A stretch of 18,335 nt of DNA. Origin: Chloroflexota bacterium (GTDB lineage: Bacteria > Chloroflexota > FW602-bin22 > JAMCYS01). The position numbers and the translations under genes were made by a program. A model generated the notes under the pieces. The model did no database searches and had not been told where the DNA came from. It saw only the letters and a list, made by a program, of their open reading frames with translations. Positions 12,460 through 18,335 of the stretch are shown here, piece after piece. The stretch lies in the NCBI GenBank assembly GCA_021847625.1, contig JAJZQK010000010.1:1-18335 (forward strand), read 5' to 3'. Numbering within the stretch: the stretch's first letter is position 1; every line of letters begins with the position of its first letter.

Positions 12460-15348
12460 CTACTGGCAGCCATTCTGCAGTAGGCTCTGGGCCTCGGCAC
12501 TGCCGGGCTGCACGTTGCTCGTCGACGCGATATCGGCGCGCGCGATGCGCCAGCCGAACTGGTCGAACGGCGGGATGTTCGCCCTGTGCAGCGTGTAGGT
12601 ACCGCAGTAGGTCTTGGTCGTCCCGTCGCTCTGTTGGGCAAACAGCAGCGTCGGCACGTCGGCGTAGAGGTTGCCGGCCCCCGCGTCCCCCTGCGCCTGG
12701 CCGAGTTCGATAGACACCTGCTTCGTGCCGGCGAAGCCCCCGGCAAACTCGGCGAAGGTCTGGCCGCTGGCCTTTCCTAGCTGGTCCCAGTAAGTGTAGG
12801 CGCGCGCGTAGTTGCCCGCGTCTATCGCGGAGGCGTAGGAGTCCAGCAGCGTGGTCGGGTCCCGCGCGTCTGCCGGCGCTCCCTCGCTGCTATCTGTGAC
12901 GGCGTGGACGTTGGCTCCCGCGATCTCCCAGCCGTCGGCGGTCGACTGCAAGGTGTAGGTCCCCTCGAAGCGACGCACCGACTGCCCCTCGGGGGCGCTC
13001 TGGTCGTTGACCACCGACATCAGCCTGGCCGGGACGACGACCTCCTGGGCCTGGCCGGAGACCCGGCTGGTCTCCTGGTCGAGGAGGACGGTCGTCCGGA
13101 CGGTGTCGGCGAAGCCGCTCGTGAACTGTGCGAGGGTCTGGCCGCTTGCCGCTCCCCCCTGCTGCCAGTAGCCGTAGGCCCGTTCATACTGCTGCTGGTT
13201 GATCGCGTCGTAGTAGTCGAGCAGCGCCTGGACAGCCCCCGCCGGGTCGGCGGCCACCACCGTCGCCGACGCGGTCGCCGTCGGCGGGACGCTGGTTGGT
13301 GAGATATCTGGTTGCGGCGCCACCGGGGCGAAGAACCCGACGGACAGGGTTGACCCAGCCGACGGCGCGTCGCAGCGGGGCAGGATGTCCCGCGGCGTGC
13401 CGTCGTCGTTGAGGGCGGAGGTGTCGATCGAGCCCCTGTCGCCAGGTAGGGCGATGCGGAAGGTGATCGGCAGGGCGGGCGCGGCCCCACACCAGTTGCG
13501 CCAGATGAAGAAGATGCTGGCCTGTTGCCCGGGGGCGAGCGCTACGTCCCGCGGCCCTTTGCCGTCCGTGTTGAACGTAGTGTAAGACACGGGCAACGCC
13601 TGGCCCTCGCCGTCGGTCAGCTCCACGCTGGGCGTTCCCCCCAACAAGCACTCCGACGAGGATTGGTTGGTCAAAACGATGCTGCCCGCCATCGAGCCCG
13701 TGGCCCCCTGCCACCAGGCCGTGCCGGTCAGGTCCGCCGCTTCGCAGGGGCGCGTGGCCGCGGTCGGCGGGGTTGCCGTTTGGCTATTTGCCGGTTGCAC
13801 CGGTTGGCTCGATACCGTTGGCTTGAGGTCGGTCCAGGTCGCCCCGCCGTCGGTGGTCTTGAGCAGGTACGGCGCCTTGTCGCCCTGGCCGTAGGCCCAG
13901 CCCGCCTGCTGGTCGGCGAAGTCGAGGCCATTCAACGTTCCGGTGAATACGTTGGTCGCCGCGACCTCCCAACTCTGGCCGCCGTCGTGCGTGCGAAGGA
14001 GCTTGCCCTGCAGCGGCGCCGTCGAGCCACTGTCGCGCGGCTCGGGGCTCCAAACCCAACCGTCCTGGGGGTTGGCAAAAGTTGCGATACCTTCCGGAAC
14101 CGGCACTCCGCTATGCCAGGTCTGCCCACCGTCGCTGGTGCGATATATCACCGTCACGAAATCGATGGCTTTGAGACTATCCGGCACGTAGGTCACCGGC
14201 AGGATTCCTGCCTTTTCGCCAGGCGAGAAGAACGTTGGCGGCGTGACGACGCTGAGGCTACCTGCCGAAAGGCTGGATGGCAACTGTAGCTCCTGTTGCT
14301 GCCATGTGTGCCCGCCGTCGTGCGTTTGGTAGAGTGACAGGTTGATCGTGCTCACTGGTGCGCCCACTACCCAGCCATCTCCATCGCCGTGCAAGGAGAC
14401 TGCGCCGCCAAAGGGCAGGTTGCCTTCACCACCGACGGACGCCACCTCGGTCCACGTGACACCCCCGTCCGTGGTCGCATAGAGCACGCCGGGCGACGAG
14501 TTCATCCCGTGGTCGGGCTCGATCATCAGCCAGCCATGGTTCGAGTCTGCGAACTGCAGGTACATCCCCAGGATCGGTGCGCCGGCAATGACGTTGTCCG
14601 GCAGCTCTGCCCCGCTCCAGGTTCGGCCGCCATCTTCCGTGCGGAAGACCGTCACGACGCCTGGAGTCTCTGCTGCGGCCGCCACCCAGCCCCGGTTGGC
14701 GTCGAGGAACTTGGCAGCAAGCGCCGTGTGGGCAAGCGGGCCGGCAGTGGGTCGTACCGCCGGGGGCGTCACGTTGCTCCAGAGGGAGCCGCCGTTGGTC
14801 GTGCGCAGGATCTCATTGCCGGCCAGGGCCCAGCCCGTGGTGGGGCTGACCATATGCAGAGAGCGCAAGGCCGCGGACAGACTCGCGGCGGGCGAGGGCC
14901 CGGAGGGCGTCTGCACGACGGGCGGGGCAGTTCGCGTGCCCTCGACCTGGCCGGCCGGGAAGGCGGTGGCCGACGGCGTGCCGTTGGCCGGGTCGAAGAT
15001 CGGCCTGCCGAGCATCGTCAGCGCCCCGATTGCGAGGCCGACCAGCGCCAACCAGACGACGAGGGCGGTGGCGTTGCCCATCATGTTCGCCGCGCGCCAC
15101 AGCGGCTGCCAGCGTTCCCCGCGCTCGATCTTCCGCATCACGCCCTGCCTCAGCGTCGGGGGCACGGCGACGGTGGCGGCGTGGGCGGGCAGTTGGGAGA
15201 GCTTGACGGTCAACTCCCTATCGACGGCGAGCCGTCGGCGGCACTCCTCGCAGCCGGCGAGGTGCCTCGCCACGGCGTCGCGCCGGTCTTCGTCCAAGTC
15301 GCCGTCGGCATAGAGCGGCAAGAGCTCGCGCACCTGTTTGCAGTTCAT
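12460..15348 (-). CDS. Transmembrane anti-sigma factor with exterior BNR/Ycf48-like repeats, DUF4232-like and tandem NTF2-like domains
   Basis: A 962-residue multidomain protein. Residues 1-45 form a zinc-binding anti-sigma (ZAS / zf-HC2) domain: C3, H29, C33, C36 (H-x3-C-x2-C). One membrane helix lies at about 91-113, so the remainder should be outside the cytoplasm. Seven BNR-type motifs of the form RTxDGGxTW follow, near 181, 235, 290, 340, 402, 451 and 496, often with GW partners (e.g. ANRGW, SNHGW), as in Ycf48-like seven-bladed propellers. A DUF4232-like region spans about 535-675 with Cys at 535, 567, 620 and 659. Two repeated NTF2-like domains span about 701-817 and 830-940 (shared YxRAYxYW and ASGQTxAxF). 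Thr/Pro/Ala linkers separate the blocks. The start overlaps the sigma stop by 4 nt (ATGA), typical of co-translated sigma/anti-sigma pairs. Inferred role: hold the ECF sigma inactive until the exterior domains sense a signal, which is unknown. Confidence 0.87.
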   Translation of the reverse strand: MNCKQVRELLPLYADGDLDEDRRDAVARHLAGCEECRRRLAVDRELTVKLSQLPAHAATVAVPPTLRQGVMRKIERGERWQPLWRAANMMGNATALVVWLALVGLAIGALTMLGRPIFDPANGTPSATAFPAGQVEGTRTAPPVVQTPSGPSPAASLSAALRSLHMVSPTTGWALAGNEILRTTNGGSLWSNVTPPAVRPTAGPLAHTALAAKFLDANRGWVAAAAETPGVVTVFRTEDGGRTWSGAELPDNVIAGAPILGMYLQFADSNHGWLMIEPDHGMNSSPGVLYATTDGGVTWTEVASVGGEGNLPFGGAVSLHGDGDGWVVGAPVSTINLSLYQTHDGGHTWQQQELQLPSSLSAGSLSVVTPPTFFSPGEKAGILPVTYVPDSLKAIDFVTVIYRTSDGGQTWHSGVPVPEGIATFANPQDGWVWSPEPRDSGSTAPLQGKLLRTHDGGQSWEVAATNVFTGTLNGLDFADQQAGWAYGQGDKAPYLLKTTDGGATWTDLKPTVSSQPVQPANSQTATPPTAATRPCEAADLTGTAWWQGATGSMAGSIVLTNQSSSECLLGGTPSVELTDGEGQALPVSYTTFNTDGKGPRDVALAPGQQASIFFIWRNWCGAAPALPITFRIALPGDRGSIDTSALNDDGTPRDILPRCDAPSAGSTLSVGFFAPVAPQPDISPTSVPPTATASATVVAADPAGAVQALLDYYDAINQQQYERAYGYWQQGGAASGQTLAQFTSGFADTVRTTVLLDQETSRVSGQAQEVVVPARLMSVVNDQSAPEGQSVRRFEGTYTLQSTADGWEIAGANVHAVTDSSEGAPADARDPTTLLDSYASAIDAGNYARAYTYWDQLGKASGQTFAEFAGGFAGTKQVSIELGQAQGDAGAGNLYADVPTLLFAQQSDGTTKTYCGTYTLHRANIPPFDQFGWRIARADIASTSNVQPGSAEAQSLLQNGCQ

Positions 15349-15896
15349 AGTCGGGCCCCCTGGTTCAGCTGGAGGTAGTGCTCGCGGAAGGCCGCCCGCG
15401 CGCGGGAGACGCGCATCTTGGCGGCCGGCACGGAGGTGCCCAGCGCCTCCGCGATCTCCTCGTACGAGAGGTCTTCCTGGAAGCGAAGGAGGAGACAGGC
15501 AGCGTCGGTCTTGGGGAGGGTGGCCAGCACCTGTCGGATCAGTTCCCTCTCGCCCACCCTCGCCTCCTGGTTCTCCGTCAGCGCCTTTCCGGCGGCCTCG
15601 GCGTTGCCGAGCAGCGGCAACCAGGACAGCAGTCTGCTCCGGCGCAGGGCGGAGAGGGCGGTGTTCGTGGCGATGGTGTAGAGCCAGGCGCGGGTGTTCT
15701 CGGGCCGGTCGCCCCGGCCGAGGGCCTTGTAGGCCTTGACGAAGGTGTCCTGGGCCAGATCCTCCGCCAGCTCGCCGTCGCGGACGAGCGAACGCAAGTA
15801 ACGATAGATGCTCGCTTGGTAGGTGCTGAAGAGGGTCCCGAAGGACTCCTCTTTGTCCCGCCCTAGACTTTCGATTGCCGGCACATCAAACCCCAT
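15345..15896 (-). CDS. ECF-type RNA polymerase sigma factor
   Basis: A 183-residue ECF sigma factor. Region 2 (about 17-90) includes FSTYQASIYRYLRSLVRDGELAEDLAQDTF, split here at the DLAQDTF core-binding segment, and NTRAWLYTIATNTA for -10 recognition. Region 4 (about 118-173) has LPKTDAACLLLRFQEDLSYEEIAEALG, then SVPAAKMRVSRARAAF as the recognition helix. There is no region 1.1 or 3, as expected. ATG 15896 with AGGTGG 5 nt upstream is preferred over GTG 15905, which would add three residues. The downstream anti-sigma start overlaps the stop codon, so the two are co-translated. The sigma should direct transcription of an envelope-related regulon and possibly its own operon (see promoter at 15931-15957). 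Confidence 0.93.
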   Translation of the reverse strand: MGFDVPAIESLGRDKEESFGTLFSTYQASIYRYLRSLVRDGELAEDLAQDTFVKAYKALGRGDRPENTRAWLYTIATNTALSALRRSRLLSWLPLLGNAEAAGKALTENQEARVGERELIRQVLATLPKTDAACLLLRFQEDLSYEEIAEALGTSVPAAKMRVSRARAAFREHYLQLNQGARL

Positions 15897-15930
15897 TATT
15901 GCCACCTGCCCACCCCCGATCTACTTCCTT

Positions 15931-15957
15931 GACGCTTGAAAGGGGGCAATCGTAACA
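15931..15957 (-). promoter_or_regulatory. Candidate ECF-type autoregulatory promoter of the sigma/anti-sigma operon
   Basis: Reading leftward, TGTTAC (15957-15952), a 17-nt spacer and CGTC (15934-15931) match the general ECF promoter layout of an AAC-like -35 and a CGTC-like -10. Transcription would start about 28 nt before ATG 15896. The match is short, so moderate confidence only. Confidence 0.4.
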
Positions 15958-16135
15958 GGGCACATTCCCAACACATGAAGCGGTCCCCGGTCGCACCTAT
16001 CGGCAGGCGCCATCAGGTGGGTCGCTTCCCGCCACGGGGAACGCCGGGCGCGGGGGAGGGCCCGCCCGGGTTCGCTCGGAAGACCGGCGCTGGCTGCCGG
16101 CCCGGCGGTTTATTGTCAGCCAGCCTGCACGTTCT

Positions 16136-16212
16136 GTCATCCCCGCGCAAGCGGGGATCCAGTCCTTGCCCCGGCAAGGCACCGGATGGATTCCCGCTTC
16201 CGCGGGAATGAC
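16136..16212. repeat. REPIN-like doublet of GTCAT-CCCGC palindromes
   Basis: Left REP (16136-16161) has a CCCCGC-gcaa-GCGGGG stem; right REP (16187-16212), in inverted orientation, has CCCGC-ttc-GCGGG. The reverse complement of the right copy matches the left at 23 of 26 positions, and two of the differences are a compensating pair (T/A versus C/G) that keeps the stem. The spacer holds a perfect CCTTGCC/GGCAAGG hairpin (16164-16179). The whole 77-bp unit can fold as one long hairpin, like REPINs moved by RAYT transposases. Confidence 0.75.
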
Positions 16213-16506
16213 CGGACGCGGACGGTCACCGACGCCGGATGAAAACAGCGCCGGCGGCTGCCTTCTTGCTTCCGTAGGGGCCGGTCCGCCTCAGAGTCTG
16301 TGATCTTTTCGATTTGGGGCGTCCGAACCGGCTCGTACAAGGCCCTATATTAAAGAGGCGCTTGCCGGTTTTGGGCACCAAAACCGATTAAATCACAACC
16401 TCTCAGGCGGACCGCCCGCGGGTGCGGTAACCGCGCCCCTGCAACCCGGCGGTAACCATTTTCGGGGAAATGACCGGACCTGACGGCCACCAAGGTTGGA
16501 CGAAAA
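16209..16506. repeat. Diverged direct repeat of the REP flank
   Basis: The segment 16209-16245 (TGACCGGACGCGGACGGTCA and on) aligns with 16471-16506 (TGACCGGACCTGACGGCCAC and on) over about 36 nt with one indel, both ending GAAAA. The second copy is preceded by CATTTTCGGGGAAATGACC, which looks like a decayed REP half. Confidence 0.5.
16283..16413. repeat. Mini-element with GGTCCGCCTcAGAG terminal inverted repeats
   Basis: Left arm GGTCCGCCTCAGAG plus GTGAT (16283-16304) is inverted as ATCAC plus CTCTCAGGCGGACC (16392-16413). Inside lies a perfect 9-bp hairpin, CGGTTTTGG / CCAAAACCG with a GCA loop (16366-16386). No coding capacity. The outer arms match the core of the 8739-8765 palindrome. 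Confidence 0.55.
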
Positions 16507-16556
16507 TGGCCTCGTCGGCCGTCCCCACAAATAGCAGGCGGACCGTCCATAGCAGC

Positions 16557-16743
16557 CTGTAGCGCGGGGGCTTGTCCCCCGCGGCATCTCCTTCTCCCCT
16601 TTCCTCACCAGCGGCAATCTGAGTGGGGCAATCTCAAGGCTCTTCCCCGGCCCCCCGCCATTGGGCGGCAGTCAGTCTATGGATTGAGCCGGGCCAGGCG
16701 CACGCCCAAACCAGACCGCGGGGGACAAGCCCCCGCGCTACAG
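16557..16743. repeat. Identical 28-bp inverted repeats bounding a 187-bp segment
   Basis: The 28 bases at 16557-16584 are exactly the reverse complement of 16716-16743. Each arm is itself a palindrome (CGCGGGGG-CTTGT-CCCCCGCG). The 131-bp centre has no recognised gene. This resembles a MITE or a REP doublet. Confidence 0.75.
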
Positions 16744-16827
16744 CTTGCTTCTCCTGCCACTCTCAAGAAGGTCCGTGTTCCCCAGGGTACGTCTGCCGCT
16801 CACCAGAACCTCTTACGGTCCCTCTCG

Positions 16828-16995
16828 CTAACCTTCCTGGTGGTCGATTTCTTCGTGCAGCTCGCGTATCTTGGCGTCCAGCTCGGCCAGGCTGGAGACC
16901 TCCAGCTCCTCCATCTCCTCGCGCAGCGACTCCAGCCGCTCGAGGTAGACCATAATGTCGTACTCTTCGGTTTCTTCCACGTCGTATTCGGACAT
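16828..16995 (-). CDS. Small acidic coiled-coil protein (55 residues)
   Basis: ATG at 16995-16993 to TAG at 16830-16828 encodes 55 residues starting MSEYDVEETEEYDIM and ending EEIDHQEG. The composition is strongly Glu/Leu-rich with heptad-like spacing (LERLESLREEMEELE, then LAELDAKIRELHEEI), predicting a helical coiled coil. It starts 21 nt after the aminotransferase stop on the same strand, so it is probably the second gene of that operon. A purine-rich GAGGAAGAGAAG precedes the ATG but no sharp ribosome site is seen. I recognise no family; dimerisation or a partner-binding role is a guess. Confidence 0.6.
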   Translation of the reverse strand: MSEYDVEETEEYDIMVYLERLESLREEMEELEVSSLAELDAKIRELHEEIDHQEG

Positions 16996-17016
16996 CGTTT
17001 TCTTCTCTTCCTCTCC

Positions 17017-18177
17017 CTAGATCTTGGCGAGGAGCGCTTCCACCTGGCGCAGCGTCTCCATCTTCTTGGCGAAGCAGAAGCGCACGCGCTGGCTGCCCAG
17101 CGCGGGGTCGTGATAGAAGCTGCTGCCCGGCACGACGGCGAACCCCACGTCGCGCACCAGGTGGTGGGCAAACGCGACGTCGTTCTCGTAGCCGAAGGCG
17201 GAGATGTCGGCCATGACGTAGTAGGCGCCGTCGGGCGCGAAGCAGCGGAAGCCGGCCTTCGTCAGCATCTCCAGCATGTAGTCGCGACGCAGCCGGTAGG
17301 CCGCCAGCAGGTCGGCGTAATACTGATCGGGCAGGCCGAGCGCCGTCACCGCCGCCGCTTGCAGGGGGTGGGGCGCCGCCACGGTAAGGAAGTCGTGGAC
17401 CTTGCGGATGGCGTTGCTCAGTTCCGGGCTGGCGATGACGTAGCCCACCCGCCAGCCGGTCACGCTGTAGGTCTTGGAGAAGCCGCTGATGGTGATCGTC
17501 CGCTCGGCCATTCCCGGCAGCGTGGCGAGGCTCACGTGCTCGCCGTTGTAGACGAGATGCTCGTAGATTTCGTCGGTGATGGCCAGGCAGTCCCACTTCC
17601 GGCACTGGTCGGCGATGTGCTGCAGCTCCCGGCGCGAGAAGACCTTGCCGGTAGGGTTGTTCGGCGTGTTGATGACGATGGCCTTCGTGCGCTTGCTAAA
17701 GGCCGCGGCCAGCTCGGCCGGGTCGAAGTGCCAGTCCGGCTCGTGGAGAGTGACGAAGCGCGGCCTGGCCCCGGAGAGGACGGTGTCGGGGCCGTAGTTC
17801 TCGTAGAAGGGGGCGAAGACGACCACCTCCTCGCCGGGGTTGACGACGGCCAGGAGGCTCGCGATCATGGCCTCTGTCGCCCCGCAGGTGATGGTGATCA
17901 TCGTCTCGGGGTCGGCCTCGATGTCGCGGAAGCGCGCCACCTTGCGGGCGATGGCCTCGCGCAGCTCGTGCGAGCCCCAGGTGATCGAGTACTGGTTGAG
18001 GTCGTCCCGGATCGCCCGGCAGGCCGCTTCCTTGATCTCGGGCGGCGAGGGGAAGTCCGGGAAGCCCTGAGCCAGGTTGAGCGCCTCCGAGCCCTGGTAG
18101 AGGTAGCACAGCCTCGTCATCTCGCGGATAACGGACTCCGTGAACGAATGCGTGCGGTCTGCCGAAAAGTCCTTCAT
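17017..18177 (-). CDS. Class I/II PLP-dependent aminotransferase
   Basis: A 386-residue fold-type I aminotransferase, full length. Visible: LNLAQGFPDFPSP (33-45), NQYSITWGSHELREAIA (61-77), TCGATEAM (97-104), the NNPTG motif (173-177), DEIY (202-205, Asp contacting the pyridine nitrogen and Tyr contacting O3'), SGFSKTYSVTGWRVGY with the Schiff-base Lys235 and phosphate-binding Arg243, and a C-terminal RVRFCFAK whose Arg should bind the substrate carboxylate. The N-terminal pattern resembles the kynurenine/glutamine transaminase K and methionine aminotransferase (YbdL-like) group; aspartate aminotransferase is an alternative. ATG 18177 is chosen because GGGGAGG (18190-18184) precedes it by 6 nt; 17 extra upstream codons run through the promoter. 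Cytoplasmic amino-acid metabolism; exact substrate unassigned. Confidence 0.92.
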   Translation of the reverse strand: MKDFSADRTHSFTESVIREMTRLCYLYQGSEALNLAQGFPDFPSPPEIKEAACRAIRDDLNQYSITWGSHELREAIARKVARFRDIEADPETMITITCGATEAMIASLLAVVNPGEEVVVFAPFYENYGPDTVLSGARPRFVTLHEPDWHFDPAELAAAFSKRTKAIVINTPNNPTGKVFSRRELQHIADQCRKWDCLAITDEIYEHLVYNGEHVSLATLPGMAERTITISGFSKTYSVTGWRVGYVIASPELSNAIRKVHDFLTVAAPHPLQAAAVTALGLPDQYYADLLAAYRLRRDYMLEMLTKAGFRCFAPDGAYYVMADISAFGYENDVAFAHHLVRDVGFAVVPGSSFYHDPALGSQRVRFCFAKKMETLRQVEALLAKI

Positions 18178-18204
18178 CGAATGCCTCCCCGCGAACTGGA
18201 CTTC

Positions 18205-18213
18205 ATTATAGCA
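18205..18213 (-). promoter_or_regulatory. Extended -10 promoter of the aminotransferase operon
   Basis: Reading leftward, TGC-TATAAT (18213-18205) is a perfect consensus extended -10. No -35 is obvious at 15-18 nt. It overlaps the upstream open frame of the aminotransferase, which supports ATG 18177. Transcription would start near 18198, leaving a leader of only about 20 nt that still contains the GGGGAGG site. Confidence 0.6.
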
Positions 18214-18263
18214 GATGCCTGACGCCAAGCCGCGGCAGGGCAGCGTCGGCCCTCGGCCGAAGC

Positions 18264-18281
18264 ATAGTCCGATGGGACTAT
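18264..18281. promoter_or_regulatory. 18-bp palindrome, possible operator at a rightward promoter
   Basis: ATAGTCC (18264-18270), GATG, then GGACTAT (18275-18281), a perfect 7-bp dyad. Its last base is the first base of the TTGACA -35 box of the rightward promoter, so a bound repressor would block that promoter. It lies between divergent promoters. Confidence 0.35.
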
Positions 18282-18309
18282 TGACAGCGGCCTGGCTGTT
18301 CTCTAGGGT
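18281..18309 (+). promoter_or_regulatory. Candidate rightward promoter into the region beyond the window
   Basis: A consensus TTGACA (18281-18286), a 17-nt spacer and TAGGGT (18304-18309). The -10 is weak (first, second and last bases match). No coding sequence is seen before the window ends. Confidence 0.4.
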
Positions 18310-18335
18310 AATAATGGCCTGGCTTCGGTAGAGAT

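Larger units (their letters stand above)
15958..16827. other. Repeat-filled intergenic island without recognised genes
   Basis: About 0.87 kb between the sigma promoter and the small coiled-coil gene. The open frames here are short, rich in Arg/Pro/Gly and follow palindromic repeats, so I support none as a gene. It holds a REPIN-like doublet (16136-16212), a mini-element bounded by GGTCCGCC arms (16283-16413), a decayed copy of the REP flank (16463-16506) and a pair of inverted 28-bp repeats (16557-16743). No transposase or RAYT gene is present. Confidence 0.6.

Noticed and set aside
14389..15378. A 329-residue rightward frame opposite the N-terminal half of the anti-sigma gene
   Set aside because: Arg/Gly/His-rich shadow; the opposite strand encodes coherent zinc-finger, membrane and BNR motifs.
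15936..16340. Short open frames within the repeat island (for example 15936-16211 rightward and 16137-16340 leftward)
   Set aside because: They read through REP palindromes; similar peptide strings appear wherever such repeats occur and reflect repeats, not genes.
16136..16743. CRISPR-like array of palindromic repeats
   Set aside because: Repeats differ in sequence and orientation, spacing is irregular and no regular direct repeat-spacer pattern or cas gene is present.
16684..18222. A 512-residue rightward open frame across the aminotransferase and small gene
   Set aside because: It is antisense to an aminotransferase with every catalytic motif. The His/Val/Leu/Asp-rich translation has no recognisable domain.

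Overview
This is a GC-rich bacterial chromosome segment, by eye in the mid-60s percent GC. The organism is most likely a member of Chloroflexota or a similar deep-branching Gram-positive-like lineage. That placement is inference. It rests on Thr/Pro-rich linkers in surface proteins, a large Ycf48/BNR-repeat membrane protein, a CysO-type sulfur carrier, a T-box leader on thrB and the abundance of short palindromic intergenic repeats. No rRNA, tRNA, CRISPR array, integrase or intact transposase was seen.

Layout, left to right. (1) The 3' end of an unidentified gene (1-63), then a nitronate monooxygenase-family flavoprotein (+). (2) Facing it, a leftward operon: a small unknown protein, a membrane-anchored phospholipase D-like protein with two HKD motifs, and an HD-domain hydrolase. 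(3) A rightward MFS transporter. (4) A rightward pyruvate/acetoin-dehydrogenase-type operon (E1 alpha, E1 beta, E2) with a structured leader and a clear terminator; no E3 gene lies in the window. (5) A divergent pair: an AlkZ/YcaQ-related winged-helix protein (-) and a membrane-anchored SH3-domain protein (+). (6) A CysO-like sulfur carrier. (7) A complete threonine-type T-box leader followed by homoserine kinase (thrB). (8) A leftward ECF sigma factor / anti-sigma pair. (9) A repeat-filled intergenic island of about 0.9 kb. (10) A leftward class I/II aminotransferase followed by a 55-residue coiled-coil protein.

The most unusual system is the sigma/anti-sigma pair at 12460-15896. The 962-residue anti-sigma factor has an N-terminal zinc-binding anti-sigma domain and one membrane span. 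Its exterior part carries seven BNR/Ycf48-type motifs, a DUF4232-like domain and two tandem NTF2-like domains. This suggests an envelope sensor controlling the ECF sigma factor, which also has a plausible autoregulatory promoter. The second highlight is the T-box: Stem I with AGTA and an ACC (Thr) specifier, an antiterminator with a 7-nt bulge, and a competing terminator can all be traced base by base. The third is a recurring promoter style, an extended -10 of the form TGC-TAnnnT, in front of at least six transcription units.

All functional assignments come from reading translated sequence and remembered family features; no database search was run.
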